The position numbers and the translations under genes were made by a program. Of a stretch of 64,000 bases of DNA, positions 46,114-55,817 are shown piece after piece. The stretch spans positions 310,001 to 374,000 of the forward strand of contig NZ_JAINVV010000001.1 in NCBI RefSeq assembly GCF_019880585.1, given 5' to 3'. Origin of the DNA: Sphingomonas colocasiae. GTDB taxonomy: Bacteria; Pseudomonadota; Alphaproteobacteria; Sphingomonadales; Sphingomonadaceae. How positions within the stretch are numbered: position 1 is the stretch's first letter; the number at the start of each line of letters is the position of its first letter. The notes under the pieces are model-generated. The model worked only from the letters and a program-made list of their open reading frames with translations, had not been told where the DNA came from and searched no databases.

Positions 46114-46548
46114 ATGGCCTATGCTTCGACTCATGCAACGCTCGAAACGCCGGACATTCGCGACCGGCATGTCTATAGCATTTCGGACCTGTCCGAGGAA
46201 TTCGGCGTCACCGCCCGCGCGCTGCGCTTCTATGAGGACGAAGGGCTGATCGCGCCGATGCGGCGTGGCACCACCCGCATCTACACCAAGCGCGATCGCG
46301 CCCGCCTCGCCTGGATCCTGCGCGCCAAGCGGGTGGGGTTCAGCCTGTCCGAAATCCGCGAGATGATCGATCTCTACGATCTCGGCGATGGCCGCCATGT
46401 CCAGCGCCGCGTGACCGTGGAGAAGTGCAACGACCGGATCGCGCTGCTCAAGCGCCAGCGCATCGATATCGACGCGCAGATCGACGAGCTGACGCGCTTC
46501 GTCGCGATGGTCGAAAAGGCTGACGCGCAAAGCGAGGCAAAGGCCTGA
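46114..46548 (+). CDS. MerR-family regulator, LiuR-like
   Basis: 144 residues: N-terminal MerR HTH with YSISDLSEEFGVTARALRFYEDEGLI (21-46), wing RRGTTRIYTKRDRARL, then a coiled-coil (LKRQRIDIDAQIDELTRFVAM). No metal cysteines. The sequence style is that of LiuR, regulator of branched-chain amino-acid and acyl-CoA degradation. The adjacent acyl-CoA dehydrogenase gene is 44 bases downstream, consistent with control of beta-oxidation. Autoregulation is suggested by the operator upstream. Confidence 0.85.
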   Translation: MAYASTHATLETPDIRDRHVYSISDLSEEFGVTARALRFYEDEGLIAPMRRGTTRIYTKRDRARLAWILRAKRVGFSLSEIREMIDLYDLGDGRHVQRRVTVEKCNDRIALLKRQRIDIDAQIDELTRFVAMVEKADAQSEAKA

Positions 46549-46592
46549 GCCGGCCGGAAGATTATTGACCAGAACATCATTGGAGAGTTGGG

Positions 46593-48395
46593 ATGCCGAT
46601 CTATTCCGCGCCGGTGCGCGACACGCGTTTCGTCCTGGATTCGGTGATCGGGCTCGATCGCCACGCCAATCTGCCCGGCTTCGAGAATGCCGGCGCCGAC
46701 ATGGTGGAAGCGGTGCTGAGCGAGGGCGCGAAATTCGTCGAGGACGTGCTGTTCCCGCTCAACCAGTCGGGCGACGCCGAAGGCTGCACGCGCCATGCCG
46801 ACGGCTCGGTGACGACGCCCGCCGGTTTCAAGCAGGCCTATGACCAGTTCGTCGCCGGCGGCTGGACGACATTGTCCGCGCCCGAGGAATTCGGCGGTCA
46901 GGCGCTGCCGCATGTGATCTCGACGGCGTTCGAGGAATATCTGATCAGCGCCAATATGGCGTTCGCCATGTATAACGGCCTTACCATGGGCGCGGTCTCC
47001 GCGATCCTGGTCAAGGGATCGCCCGAACAGAAGGCGAAATACGTTCCCAAGATGGTCGCCGGCGAATGGGGCGGCACGATGAACCTGACGGAGCCGCAAT
47101 GCGGCACCGATCTGGGCCTGATCCGCACGCGCGCCGAGCCGCAGGCGGACGGCAGCTACGCCGTCACCGGCACCAAGATCTTCATCTCGTCGGGCGAGCA
47201 CGACCTGACCGAGAATATCATCCATCTGGTGCTCGCCAAGACACCGGGCGCGCCGGAGAGCAGCAAGGGCATCAGCCTGTTCATCGTGCCCAAATTCCTC
47301 GTCAACGACGACGGTTCGCTCGGCGAGCGTAACGCGGTGAGCTGCGGCTCGATCGAGCACAAGATGGGCATCCACGCCAATTCGACCTGCGTGATGAACT
47401 ATGACGGCGCGACCGGCTGGCTGATCGGCGAGGAGAATAAGGGGCTTGCCGCCATGTTCATCATGATGAACGCGGCGCGGCTCGGCGTCGGCCTGCAGGG
47501 GCTGTCGCAGGGTGAGGTCGCGTATCAGAATGCCGTGCAATATGCGCATGACCGCCGTCAGGGGCGCGCGCTGACAGGCCCCGCCGAACCCGGCGAAAAG
47601 GCGGATACGCTGTTCGTCCACCCCGATGTCCGCCGCATGCTGATGGAAGGCAAGGCGCTGACCGAGGGGCTGCGCGCGCTGTGCCTGTGGGGGGCGCTCC
47701 AGGTCGATCTGGCGCACAAGGCGGCGACCGAGGAAGAACGCCAGGCGGCGGACGACCTGATCTCGCTGCTGACCCCGGTGATCAAGGGCTATGGCACCGA
47801 CAAGGGCTATGACATCGCGACGACCAGCCAGCAGGTTTATGGCGGGCATGGCTACATCGTCGAATGGGGCATGGAGCAATATGTTCGCGATGCCCGGATC
47901 GCGATGATCTACGAAGGCACCAATGGCGTGCAGGCGATGGATCTGGTCGGCCGCAAGCTTGCGCAGAATGGCGGACGCGCCGTCCAGCTCTTCTTCAAGA
48001 TCGTCGGCGAGGAGGCGGCCGCCGCCAAGGGCAATGCCAAGCTCGCCGATCTGGCGGGTGCGCTCGAAAAGGCGCTGGGCCAGTTGCAGGCGGCGACGAT
48101 GTGGCTGATGCAGAACGGCCTGACCAATCCCAACAATGCGGGTGCTGCGGCCGTGCCCTATCTCCACCTGATGGGGATCGTCGCGGTCGGCCTGATGTGG
48201 CTGCGCATGGCGACTGCCGCCGATGCCGCGCTTGAGGCGGGCAGCGGCGACGCCGGCTTCATGGAAGCCAAGCTGGTCACCGCGCGCTTCTTCGCCGAAC
48301 GGATCATGCCCGATGCCGGCGCGCTGCGCCGCAAGATCGAGGGCGGCGCGGAAAGCGTGATGGCGCTGCCGGTGGAGGCCTTCGCGCGGGGGTGA
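46593..48395 (+). CDS. acyl-CoA dehydrogenase (large form, C-terminal extension)
   Basis: A 600-residue FAD flavoenzyme: N-terminal extension, acyl-CoA dehydrogenase core ([16 protein letters not shown] near 160; [17 protein letters not shown] near 440) and a C-terminal domain typical of the 600-residue DmdC/FadE-like group. It introduces the alpha-beta double bond of acyl-CoA; chain-length specificity unknown. GGAGAG precedes the ATG. Next to a LiuR-like regulator, so part of fatty-acid or amino-acid breakdown. Confidence 0.93.
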   Translation: MPIYSAPVRDTRFVLDSVIGLDRHANLPGFENAGADMVEAVLSEGAKFVEDVLFPLNQSGDAEGCTRHADGSVTTPAGFKQAYDQFVAGGWTTLSAPEEFGGQALPHVISTAFEEYLISANMAFAMYNGLTMGAVSAILVKGSPEQKAKYVPKMVAGEWGGTMNLTEPQCGTDLGLIRTRAEPQADGSYAVTGTKIFISSGEHDLTENIIHLVLAKTPGAPESSKGISLFIVPKFLVNDDGSLGERNAVSCGSIEHKMGIHANSTCVMNYDGATGWLIGEENKGLAAMFIMMNAARLGVGLQGLSQGEVAYQNAVQYAHDRRQGRALTGPAEPGEKADTLFVHPDVRRMLMEGKALTEGLRALCLWGALQVDLAHKAATEEERQAADDLISLLTPVIKGYGTDKGYDIATTSQQVYGGHGYIVEWGMEQYVRDARIAMIYEGTNGVQAMDLVGRKLAQNGGRAVQLFFKIVGEEAAAAKGNAKLADLAGALEKALGQLQAATMWLMQNGLTNPNNAGAAAVPYLHLMGIVAVGLMWLRMATAADAALEAGSGDAGFMEAKLVTARFFAERIMPDAGALRRKIEGGAESVMALPVEAFARG

Positions 48396-48434
48396 ACAGG
48401 CCTCTCGGCCTTCCCTCCGGCATAGATAGATTAC

Positions 48435-48528
48435 AGTCGCCCCAGCGAAAGCTGGGGCCCATACGATCTTTCAACCACTGCTGAGGCTGACGATATTGCA
48501 TGGGCTCCAGCTTTCGCTGGAGCGACAG
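48435..48528. repeat. REPIN-like inverted pair of hairpins
   Basis: Left hairpin GCCCCAGC-GAAA-GCTGGGGC (48439-48458) and right hairpin GCTCCAGC-TTTC-GCTGGAGC (48504-48523) are inverted relative to each other, with flanking GTCGC/GCGAC, separated by about 45 bases. The pair fills the gap between two convergent genes and resembles a REP doublet. Confidence 0.75.
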
Positions 48529-48541
48529 TGGAGAATTATCC

Positions 48542-50608
48542 TCAATTCCCGGTCTGCGCCGTCTTCCCCGTCCGATATCTGTCAAACCACGCCAGGATCG
48601 CCGAGGCCTTCGCCGCCGCTTGCGACGGGCGTGCGGCGATGCCGCCATGGCTGGCCTCGGGCACCTTCACCAGCGCGGTCGGTACGCCGCGAAGCTGGAG
48701 CGCCGCATAATATTGCTCGGATTCGCTGACGGGCGTGCGATAATCCTGGCTCCCAACGACGACGAGCGTCGGCGTCTTGACGTTGCCGACCAGCGACAGA
48801 GGCGAGCGCTTCCAATAGCCCTGCGGATCTTCCCAGGGCAGTTTGCCGAACCAGTATTTCGCGAAATAGGGCGTGTTGTCTGCGGTGAGCACGAAGCTGG
48901 CCCAGTCGATCACCGGCTTCTGCGTCGCGGCCGCCTTGAACCGGTCGGTCTTGCCGACGATCCAGGCGGTGAGCACGCCGCCGCCCGAGCCGCCCGTCAC
49001 GAACAGATTGTCGGGATCCGCCACGCCGGAGGCGATTGCGGCGTCGACGGCGGCGATCAGATCGCCATAATCGTCGGCGGGATAGCTTTTGTCGATCAGC
49101 CGCGCGAATTCCTCGCCATAGGAGGTTGAGCCACGCGGGTTGGTGTAGAGCACGGCATAGCCTGCGGCGGCGTAGAGCTGGACGTCTGTCGAGAAAGCCG
49201 GGCCATAGGCGCTGTGCGGGCCGCCATGGATTTCCAGGATCAGCGGCACGCGCTTGCCCGCGACATGGCCGGGGGGCAGGGCGAGCCATGCCGGCACGGT
49301 GCGGCCATCGGGGGCGGTGACCGCCAGTTCACGCACCTCCGCCAGTGTCTTCGTGCCAAGGAAATCGTCGTTCAGTCGGGTCAGCCGCCGCATATTGCCG
49401 CCGCTTGCGATCGAAACGTCGGACGGGCGAAGCGCGGTGCCGCTGGTGAAGGCGACCGCGCCGCCCTTCGATACGCTGAATTCGCCGCCGCTATAGGGGC
49501 GGTCGAGCCCGGAACCCGCAAGGCCGGTGGCGACGGACGTGACCGTACCGTCGAGCGTGATGCGGGCGACGCGGTTGGACCCGCGATCGTCATAGAGCGC
49601 GTAGAGCGAGCGGCCGTCCGCGGCCCAGGCGATCCTGTCGATGCTGCGATCGAGCGAGGCGGTGAGCGACCGCGCGCCGCTGCCGTCGCGGTTCATCACA
49701 TAGAGCTGGGTGTCGCGGTAGCTATAGCCCTTGTCGTCGTAGCCCAGATAGGCGACGCGGCTGCCATCGGGCGAAACGGCGGGATCGGTATCGGGGCCGT
49801 CGCGGCTGGTGAGCGCGCGGATCGTGCCGGTTGCGATGTCGAGCGCCTGGATCTCGCTGTTGATCGGATTGCGCTGCCAGTCGCCCGTGCGCACTGCGCT
49901 GAACAACAGGGTCTTGCCGTCCGGCGTCCAAGCGAGCGGACCATTGTCGTGCCAGGCGCCGAAGCTGAGCTGGCGCGGCGCGCCGCCTTCGGCCGAAACC
50001 AGGAAGATATGATCGAAGCCGGGCTTCACATAACCGCCACCGTCCTGGCGATAGACGACCTTGTCGATCACTTCGAGCGGCGGCGCCCAATTGGCGCCTT
50101 CGGGTTTCGCGGGTGCCTTGCCCAGTTTCACGCCGTCATCAGGCACTGTCATCACATAGGCGATGCGGCTGCCGTCGGGCGACCAGGAAATGGCGTTCGG
50201 GCTGTCGGGCAGGCCGGTCACGCGCGCCGACGCGCCGGTTTCCATCCAGCGCACGAACAATTGCGCGCCGCCGCCTTCACCCGTCGAGACATAGGCCAGT
50301 CGCTTGCCGTCGGGCGACCAGCGCGGCTGGCTGTGCGCGCCGGGGCCGGCGATCAGCGGCGCCTGGGCGCCGGTGCGCACGTCGATCAGCCAGATCGAGG
50401 GCCGGGCCCGATCGGTCATCACGTCGTTCGACCGGCGGACATAGGCGATGCGGGTTCCGTCCGGGCTGATCTGCGGATCGCTCGCCGCTTCCAGGCCGAA
50501 CAGGTCGCCACCCTGGAGAGTACGGGTCGGGCCATCGGCGGGCGCCGCGAAGGCGGGAACGGCGCTGGCGGAAAGGAGAAGCGAAAGGCAGAGCGCGCGG
50601 CGGATCAT
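48542..50608 (-). CDS. exported prolyl oligopeptidase-family peptidase (S9)
   Basis: A 688-residue periplasmic serine peptidase. Signal peptide about 1-22 (ending AFAAPA); a beta-propeller of WD/TolB-like blades (ISPDGTRIAY, WSPDGKRLAY, WSPDGSRIAY, VSPDGSRVAY) to about 400; C-terminal alpha/beta hydrolase with nucleophile in GGSGGG, acid near GSQDYRTPV and histidine in EASHGG. It cleaves short peptides such as dipeptidyl or acylaminoacyl substrates. The longer frame to 50668 adds no signal; ATG at 50608 fits. Confidence 0.92.
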   Translation of the reverse strand: MIRRALCLSLLLSASAVPAFAAPADGPTRTLQGGDLFGLEAASDPQISPDGTRIAYVRRSNDVMTDRARPSIWLIDVRTGAQAPLIAGPGAHSQPRWSPDGKRLAYVSTGEGGGAQLFVRWMETGASARVTGLPDSPNAISWSPDGSRIAYVMTVPDDGVKLGKAPAKPEGANWAPPLEVIDKVVYRQDGGGYVKPGFDHIFLVSAEGGAPRQLSFGAWHDNGPLAWTPDGKTLLFSAVRTGDWQRNPINSEIQALDIATGTIRALTSRDGPDTDPAVSPDGSRVAYLGYDDKGYSYRDTQLYVMNRDGSGARSLTASLDRSIDRIAWAADGRSLYALYDDRGSNRVARITLDGTVTSVATGLAGSGLDRPYSGGEFSVSKGGAVAFTSGTALRPSDVSIASGGNMRRLTRLNDDFLGTKTLAEVRELAVTAPDGRTVPAWLALPPGHVAGKRVPLILEIHGGPHSAYGPAFSTDVQLYAAAGYAVLYTNPRGSTSYGEEFARLIDKSYPADDYGDLIAAVDAAIASGVADPDNLFVTGGSGGGVLTAWIVGKTDRFKAAATQKPVIDWASFVLTADNTPYFAKYWFGKLPWEDPQGYWKRSPLSLVGNVKTPTLVVVGSQDYRTPVSESEQYYAALQLRGVPTALVKVPEASHGGIAARPSQAAAKASAILAWFDRYRTGKTAQTGN

Positions 50609-50781
50609 CGATGGACTCCGGCAGGAACGAGGATGCCGGCACAATGCGACTTTCCGGCACGGAAGCAAGAGGGAGAGAGGGCCGAAATGGATCGGATGCC
50701 GACGCGAAAGCGCTTGTCAGCATCGCCGGAAAACCCATAGTCTGGAAAGGCTGCGCGTGTCCGTTTCGGGGGTCTTGGGCG

Positions 50782-51348
50782 ATGATGTTGCTTTCGTTTC
50801 GCTGGCTGGTTCTTCCTGCCTCCGTTCTCGCCTTGTCGGCATGCGGACAAGGCGAGAAAGCGCCCGACGCGAATGCGCAGGCCGCGCAACCGGTTGAATC
50901 GCGCACCCAATTGATCGGCCTGCCCAATGGCGCGACGATCACGGTCGAAGAGGGATCGGTGGGGCAGCAACTCGCGGTCTATCTGGCATCGACCGATCCG
51001 GCGCCGCGCAGCTTCCAGATCGGGGGCGACCAGTTCGCCGACTGGTCGGCCACAGCGCGGCCGGCGGTGCGCGCGATGGTGCCGGGCCTGGTCGAACTGC
51101 TCAAATCCTATCCGGCCGTGCGGCTGCGCCTGGTCGGCCATACCGACAATGTCGGCGATCCGGCCGCGAACCTGAAGCTTTCGCAGGATCGTGCGCGGAT
51201 GGCGAAGCAGCATCTGGTCGATGCCGGCATTTCGGAAGGCCGGATCGAGGTGGAAGGGAAGGGGCTGACCCAGCCGATCGCCGACAATGCCACTGTCGAG
51301 GGGCGTGCGCGCAATCGCCGGGTCGAGCTGATCGTGATCGCGAAATAG
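50782..51348 (+). CDS. OmpA-family lipoprotein
   Basis: 188 residues: signal peptide with lipobox LSAC (about 18-21), a linker, and a C-terminal OmpA peptidoglycan-binding domain (LVGHTDNVGDPAANLKLSQDRA, GKGLTQPIADN, ARNRRVEL). It anchors the outer membrane to peptidoglycan. ATGs at 50782 and 50785 are equivalent starts; the longer frame starts far upstream. Divergent from the S9 peptidase. Confidence 0.88.
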   Translation: MMLLSFRWLVLPASVLALSACGQGEKAPDANAQAAQPVESRTQLIGLPNGATITVEEGSVGQQLAVYLASTDPAPRSFQIGGDQFADWSATARPAVRAMVPGLVELLKSYPAVRLRLVGHTDNVGDPAANLKLSQDRARMAKQHLVDAGISEGRIEVEGKGLTQPIADNATVEGRARNRRVELIVIAK

Positions 51349-51408
51349 GTTTTTTGCCGCGAACTCGTCACATGACGATGGCAAACGGATCGCATTCTGA
51401 AATGTAAC

Positions 51409-51500
51409 CGTCATTCCGGCGAAAGCTGGAGACGTAGTCGACCGTAGGTCAATCTGGTGCTCTATGTCGAAGAAGATTCCGGCTTCCGCCGGAATGACGG
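51409..51500. repeat. REPIN-like repeat pair related to the 32751 element
   Basis: CGTCATTCCGGCGAAAGCTGG at 51409 and its inverse GATTCCGGCTTCCGCCGGAATGACGG-type sequence ending at 51500 flank about 43 bases. They are degenerate copies of the repeats around the GIY-YIG gene, again in inverted pair. Confidence 0.75.
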
Positions 51501-51615
51501 TTTTCTCGGGAAAGACTGAGAAGCAGTACTCGCTTTTATTCTTGCTTCTCGATCCCGAGGGGCATGTGCCTGCGCTGGCATGATGATGGTCTGATTTCGC
51601 CGTGTCAGGCCTTGA

Positions 51616-52116
51616 TCACGGGAAGGGCAGCACGGACTCCATCGCGACACCGCCGCGCCGTGGCACGCGCCAGATCTGGCCGTAGCGGGTGTGCGGGATT
51701 TCACGCGGGCCGATCGCACCCATGCGGCGGATCAGATCGGGCACTGTGTTGCTGTGGCCGACGATCAGCACCACACCACGCGTGCGCCTGACGCGGTCGA
51801 GCAGCCGGTCCGGATCGGCGGCGTCGTAGGTCTCGAGCGGCACGCCCAGGCGGCGGGCGAGCGGGCCCGCCGTTTCCATCGCGCGGCGCGTCGTGCTGGC
51901 GAACACCGCGCGCGGACGATCGCGGAACCAGGTGGCCAGGCGGTCGGCCTGGCGCTTGCCCGCCGGCGACAGGCCGGGGTCTTCGCCGGCACCGGCGCCG
52001 CTCTGCTGCTCCAGATGGCGCATGATATAGACATCGTCGGCCGACTGCGCCGCGGCGCCAGCGGGTAACACCGCCAGCGCGGCGAGCAGCAGCAGCGATG
52101 CCGTGCGCCGCCGCAT
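51616..52116 (-). CDS. exported histidine phosphatase-family protein
   Basis: 166 residues with a signal peptide (about 1-24, ending AAAQS). The phosphatase motif is IMRHLEQQ where most have RHG; the second histidine is in IVGHSNTVPDLI and R in STTRRAMET. SixA/phosphoglycerate-mutase superfamily acting on small phosphoesters in the periplasm. The changed RHL may alter activity. Downstream of clpA on the same strand. Confidence 0.85.
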   Translation of the reverse strand: MRRRTASLLLLAALAVLPAGAAAQSADDVYIMRHLEQQSGAGAGEDPGLSPAGKRQADRLATWFRDRPRAVFASTTRRAMETAGPLARRLGVPLETYDAADPDRLLDRVRRTRGVVLIVGHSNTVPDLIRRMGAIGPREIPHTRYGQIWRVPRRGGVAMESVLPFP

Positions 52117-52118
52117 CG

Positions 52119-54434
52119 TTACGCCTTGGCTTCCGACTTCGTCTTTCCGCCCTTCTTTGGCTTCTTGGGCGCTGCCGGCGTCACTTCGAAGGCGAGCGCA
52201 TCATCCTTCAGGTGGACGCTGACTTCGCCGCCATGGACGAGTTTGCCGAACAGCAGCTCCTCGGCAAGCGGCTGCTTGATCTTCTCCTGGATCAGCCGGC
52301 CCATCGGGCGGGCGCCATAGAGCTTGTCGTAGCCGCGCGCGGTGAGCCATTTCTTGGCGTCGTCGTCGAGCGTGATGTGGACGTTGCGATCCGCCAGCTG
52401 AAGTTCGAGCTGCAGGATGAACTTCTCCACCACGCGGCTCACCACCTCGGTCGGCAGATAGCCGAAGGGCACGATCGCATCGAGGCGATTGCGGAACTCG
52501 GGCGTGAACATCCGCTTCACCGCTTCCTCGCTCGCATCCTCGCGGCTGACATTGCCGAAGCCGATGCCTTCGCTCGCCATGTCGGACGCTCCGGCATTGG
52601 TCGTCATGATCAGCACGATGTTGCGGAAATCGACGGTCTTGCCGTGGTGATCGGTCAGCTTGCCGTTGTCCATCACCTGCAACAGGATGTTGAACAGGTC
52701 CGGGTGCGCCTTCTCGATCTCGTCGAGCAGGAGCACGCTGTGCGGCTGCTGGTCGACCGCATCGGTCAACAATCCGCCCTGATCATAGCCGACATAGCCC
52801 GGAGGGGCGCCGATCAGCCGCGAAACGCTGTGCCGCTCCATATATTCGGACATGTCGAACCGCTGGAGCGGAATGCCCATGATGCTGGCGAGCTGGCGCG
52901 CGACTTCCGTCTTGCCGACGCCGGTGGGGCCGGAGAAGAGATAGTTGCCGATCGGCTTGTCCGGATCGCGCAAGCCCGCGCGGCTGAGCTTGATCGCCGA
53001 TGCCAGCGTCTCGATCGCGAGATTCTGCCCGAACACGACACGCTTCAGATCGGTCTCGAGATTGGCCAGCGTCGCCTTGTCGTCGGTCGACACCGATTTG
53101 GGCGGAATGCGCGCCATCGTGGCGACGACCGCCTCGATCTCCTTGGGCGTGATCGTCTTCTTGCGCTTGCTCGGCGGCACCAGCATCTGCATCGCGCCGA
53201 CCTCGTCGATCACGTCGATCGCCTTGTCGGGCAGCTTGCGGTCGTTGATGTAGCGCGCCGACAGGTCGACCGCCGCCTTGATCGCGTCGGGCGTGTATTT
53301 GACGTTGTGATGCTCCTCGAACGCCGAGCGCAGCCCGGCCAGGATCTTCACCGTATCCTCGATCGTCGGTTCGTTGACGTCGATCTTCTGGAACCGGCGC
53401 AGCAGCGCGCGATCCTTTTCGAAGTGATTGCGGAATTCCTTGTAGGTGGTCGATCCGATGCAGCGGATCGTGCCGCCCGACAAGGCCGGCTTGAGCAGGT
53501 TCGACGCGTCCATCGCGCCGCCCGAGGTGGCGCCGGCGCCGATCACCGTGTGGATCTCGTCGATGAAGAGGATGGCGTGGGGCAGCTTTTCGAGCTCGTT
53601 CACCACCTGCTTCAGCCGTTCCTCGAAATCGCCGCGATAGCGCGTGCCGGCGAGCAGCGCACCCATGTCGAGCGAATAGATGACGGCGGGGCGCAACACA
53701 TCGGGCACGTCGCCTTCGATGATCTTGCGCGCCAGGCCTTCGGCGATCGCGGTCTTGCCCACGCCCGGATCTCCCACATAGAGCGGGTTGTTCTTGGAGC
53801 GCCGGCACAGGATCTGGACAGTGCGGTCGACTTCGGCCGACCGGCCGATCAGCGGATCGACCTTGCCGTTCCTGGCCTTTTCGTTGAGATCGACGCAGAA
53901 CTGCTTGAGCGCGCTTTCGCCCTTTTGCTTGCCGTCCGGCTTGGTGGCCTTCTCTTCCTCGACGCCCTTCACCTCGCGCGGTTCGGGCGTGGCGTTGCCC
54001 TTGCCGACGCCGTGGCTGATGAAGCTGACCGCATCGAGCCGGCTCATATCCTGCTGCTGCAGGAAATAGACGGCATAGCTTTCGCGCTCGGAGAAGAGCG
54101 CGACCAGGACGTTCGCGCCGGTCACTTCGTCGCGGCCCGAAGACTGGACGTGCAGGATGGCGCGCTGGACGACGCGCTGGAAGCCGCTGGTGGGGGAGGG
54201 ATCGGTCTCGCCCTCGACCTTCAGTGCTTCGAGTTCATTGTCGAGATAGGTGGCGACGGCGTCGCGCAGCTCGCCCAGGTCGACGCCGCAGGCGCTCATC
54301 ACCTGTCCGGCATGCTCGTCGTCGATCAACGCGAGCAGGAGATGCTCCAGCGTGGCATATTCGTGACGCCGGTTTGACGCGGCCTCGAGCGCTTTGTGAA
54401 GCGTCTTCTCAAGCGCGCTGGCGAAGGATGGCAT
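52119..54434 (-). CDS. clpA: ATP-dependent Clp protease ATP-binding subunit ClpA
   Basis: A 771-residue AAA+ unfoldase: Clp-N domain (1-145), D1 with Walker A GDPGVGKTAIAEG near 215, D2 with Walker A GPTGVGKTEVARQ near 500, and the ClpP-docking loop IGFGN near 625. A charged linker (about 140-175) follows the N domain. It feeds substrates, often via ClpS, to ClpP. clpS is not directly adjacent. The RcdA adaptor gene is also in this window but works with ClpX. Confidence 0.97.
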   Translation of the reverse strand: MPSFASALEKTLHKALEAASNRRHEYATLEHLLLALIDDEHAGQVMSACGVDLGELRDAVATYLDNELEALKVEGETDPSPTSGFQRVVQRAILHVQSSGRDEVTGANVLVALFSERESYAVYFLQQQDMSRLDAVSFISHGVGKGNATPEPREVKGVEEEKATKPDGKQKGESALKQFCVDLNEKARNGKVDPLIGRSAEVDRTVQILCRRSKNNPLYVGDPGVGKTAIAEGLARKIIEGDVPDVLRPAVIYSLDMGALLAGTRYRGDFEERLKQVVNELEKLPHAILFIDEIHTVIGAGATSGGAMDASNLLKPALSGGTIRCIGSTTYKEFRNHFEKDRALLRRFQKIDVNEPTIEDTVKILAGLRSAFEEHHNVKYTPDAIKAAVDLSARYINDRKLPDKAIDVIDEVGAMQMLVPPSKRKKTITPKEIEAVVATMARIPPKSVSTDDKATLANLETDLKRVVFGQNLAIETLASAIKLSRAGLRDPDKPIGNYLFSGPTGVGKTEVARQLASIMGIPLQRFDMSEYMERHSVSRLIGAPPGYVGYDQGGLLTDAVDQQPHSVLLLDEIEKAHPDLFNILLQVMDNGKLTDHHGKTVDFRNIVLIMTTNAGASDMASEGIGFGNVSREDASEEAVKRMFTPEFRNRLDAIVPFGYLPTEVVSRVVEKFILQLELQLADRNVHITLDDDAKKWLTARGYDKLYGARPMGRLIQEKIKQPLAEELLFGKLVHGGEVSVHLKDDALAFEVTPAAPKKPKKGGKTKSEAKA

Positions 54435-54526
54435 GATATTTCACTCCGATGCGGGGCGAGGGACGCCGCCCCGGTATGACCCTATGTCGGGATTGCGGCC
54501 GCCTTCATCAAGAATGGCCGCGACAC

Positions 54527-54724
54527 TCATCGCTTGAACAGCGATTCGGCGTTGGCGCGATGAACCGAAGCGCTGGCGCGTTTCGCTTCGACCCGTGCGA
54601 TTTCCCGCTTCAGGGCCTCCACGCGCAGGTCCAGTTCCTCGACCGACAATGGATCGAGGTCCTCTTTGGCGAGCAGGGTCAGCGGATCGCCCGGCCGCTT
54701 CGAAAAAACTTCGTCGAGGTCCAT
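54527..54724 (-). CDS. DUF1192 family small protein
   Basis: 65 residues: MDLDEVFSKRPGDPL then a helix LSVEELDLRVEALKREIARVEAKRASAS, the DUF1192 pattern. Soluble, function unknown. The longer frame to 54778 crosses the divergent promoter region, so ATG at 54724 is used. On the same strand upstream of clpA. Confidence 0.88.
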   Translation of the reverse strand: MDLDEVFSKRPGDPLTLLAKEDLDPLSVEELDLRVEALKREIARVEAKRASASVHRANAESLFKR

Positions 54725-54810
54725 GCGGCAAGCGTTGACCGAAACCGCCCGACTGTCAATAAAGCGCGCGCTTTTCATGGTAAAAGGCGCCGTAAGCGAG
54801 GGGGACCAGG

Positions 54811-55815
54811 ATGACCGCGCTGCCCGAGATGATGACCGCGATCGACCCGGCCGAGCCCGGCGGTCCGGATGTACTCCAGCCCGTATCGCGCGCCGTGCCG
54901 AGGCCGGGCGCCGGCGAAGTGCTCGTCAAGGTGGAGGCGGCCGGCGTCAATCGGCCCGACGTGGTCCAGCGGCTGGGCAATTATCCGCCGCCCAAGGGGG
55001 CACCGAGCATTCCGGGGCTCGAAATCGCGGGCAGGGTGGTCGCGGTGGGCGACGCCACCGGCGCCGACATAATCGGCCAGCCGGTCTGTGCGCTCGTCGC
55101 CGGTGGCGGCTATGCCGAATATGCGCTGGCGCCGGTAGGCCAGTGTCTGCCGGTGCCGCCAGCGATCACGATGATCGAGGCGGCGGCGATTCCGGAAACG
55201 CTGTTCACCGTGTGGACCAATTTGTTCGAGCGCGCTTATGCGGTCGAGGGAGACAGCGTGCTCGTTCATGGCGGCACCAGCGGGATCGGCACGATGGCGA
55301 TCGCGCTCGGCAAGCTGTTCGGCCTCACCATGATCGTCACCTGCGGTTCGGACGCGAAGTGCGACGCCGCGCGCGCGCTCGGCGCCGATGTCGCGATCAA
55401 TTACCGGACCGAGGATTTCGTCGCGCGCGTGCGTGAAGCGACCGGTGGTCGTGGCTGCAACGCCGTGCTCGACATGGTCGGCGGCGATTATCTGCCGCGC
55501 AACCTGCAATGCCTGGCCGAAGACGGCCGCCATGTCTCGATCGCGACGCTGGGCGGCGGGACGGCGCAGGTGCCGATCATGCAGGTGATGCTCAAGCGGC
55601 TGACCTTGAGCGGATCGACATTGCGTGCCCGCTCGGTCGAATTCAAATCGCTGGTTGCCGACGAATTGTCGCGCAGCGTCTGGCCGCATGTCGCCGAAGG
55701 GCGGCTGAAGCCGGTGATCGACATGACCTTTCCGCTTGCCGAGGCGGCCAAGGCGCACGAAAGAATGGAAGCCGGCGACCATATCGGAAAGATCGTGCTG
55801 CTGACCGGGGGGTAA
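54811..55815 (+). CDS. NAD(P)H quinone oxidoreductase (PIG3/QOR-type)
   Basis: A 334-residue zinc-free medium-chain dehydrogenase/reductase. GAGEVLVKVEAAGVNRPDVVQ near the start, NADPH motif VHGGTSGIGTMA near 150. It lacks the catalytic zinc cysteine/histidine set and is closest in style to PIG3 quinone reductases. GAGGGGG precedes the ATG. Divergent from DUF1192. Confidence 0.92.
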   Translation: MTALPEMMTAIDPAEPGGPDVLQPVSRAVPRPGAGEVLVKVEAAGVNRPDVVQRLGNYPPPKGAPSIPGLEIAGRVVAVGDATGADIIGQPVCALVAGGGYAEYALAPVGQCLPVPPAITMIEAAAIPETLFTVWTNLFERAYAVEGDSVLVHGGTSGIGTMAIALGKLFGLTMIVTCGSDAKCDAARALGADVAINYRTEDFVARVREATGGRGCNAVLDMVGGDYLPRNLQCLAEDGRHVSIATLGGGTAQVPIMQVMLKRLTLSGSTLRARSVEFKSLVADELSRSVWPHVAEGRLKPVIDMTFPLAEAAKAHERMEAGDHIGKIVLLTGG

Positions 55816-55817
55816 AT

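Noticed and set aside
52098-54377. 759-codon open frame opposite clpA
   Set aside because: It mirrors the clpA frame on the other strand; clpA has complete AAA+ motifs, so this is a shadow.
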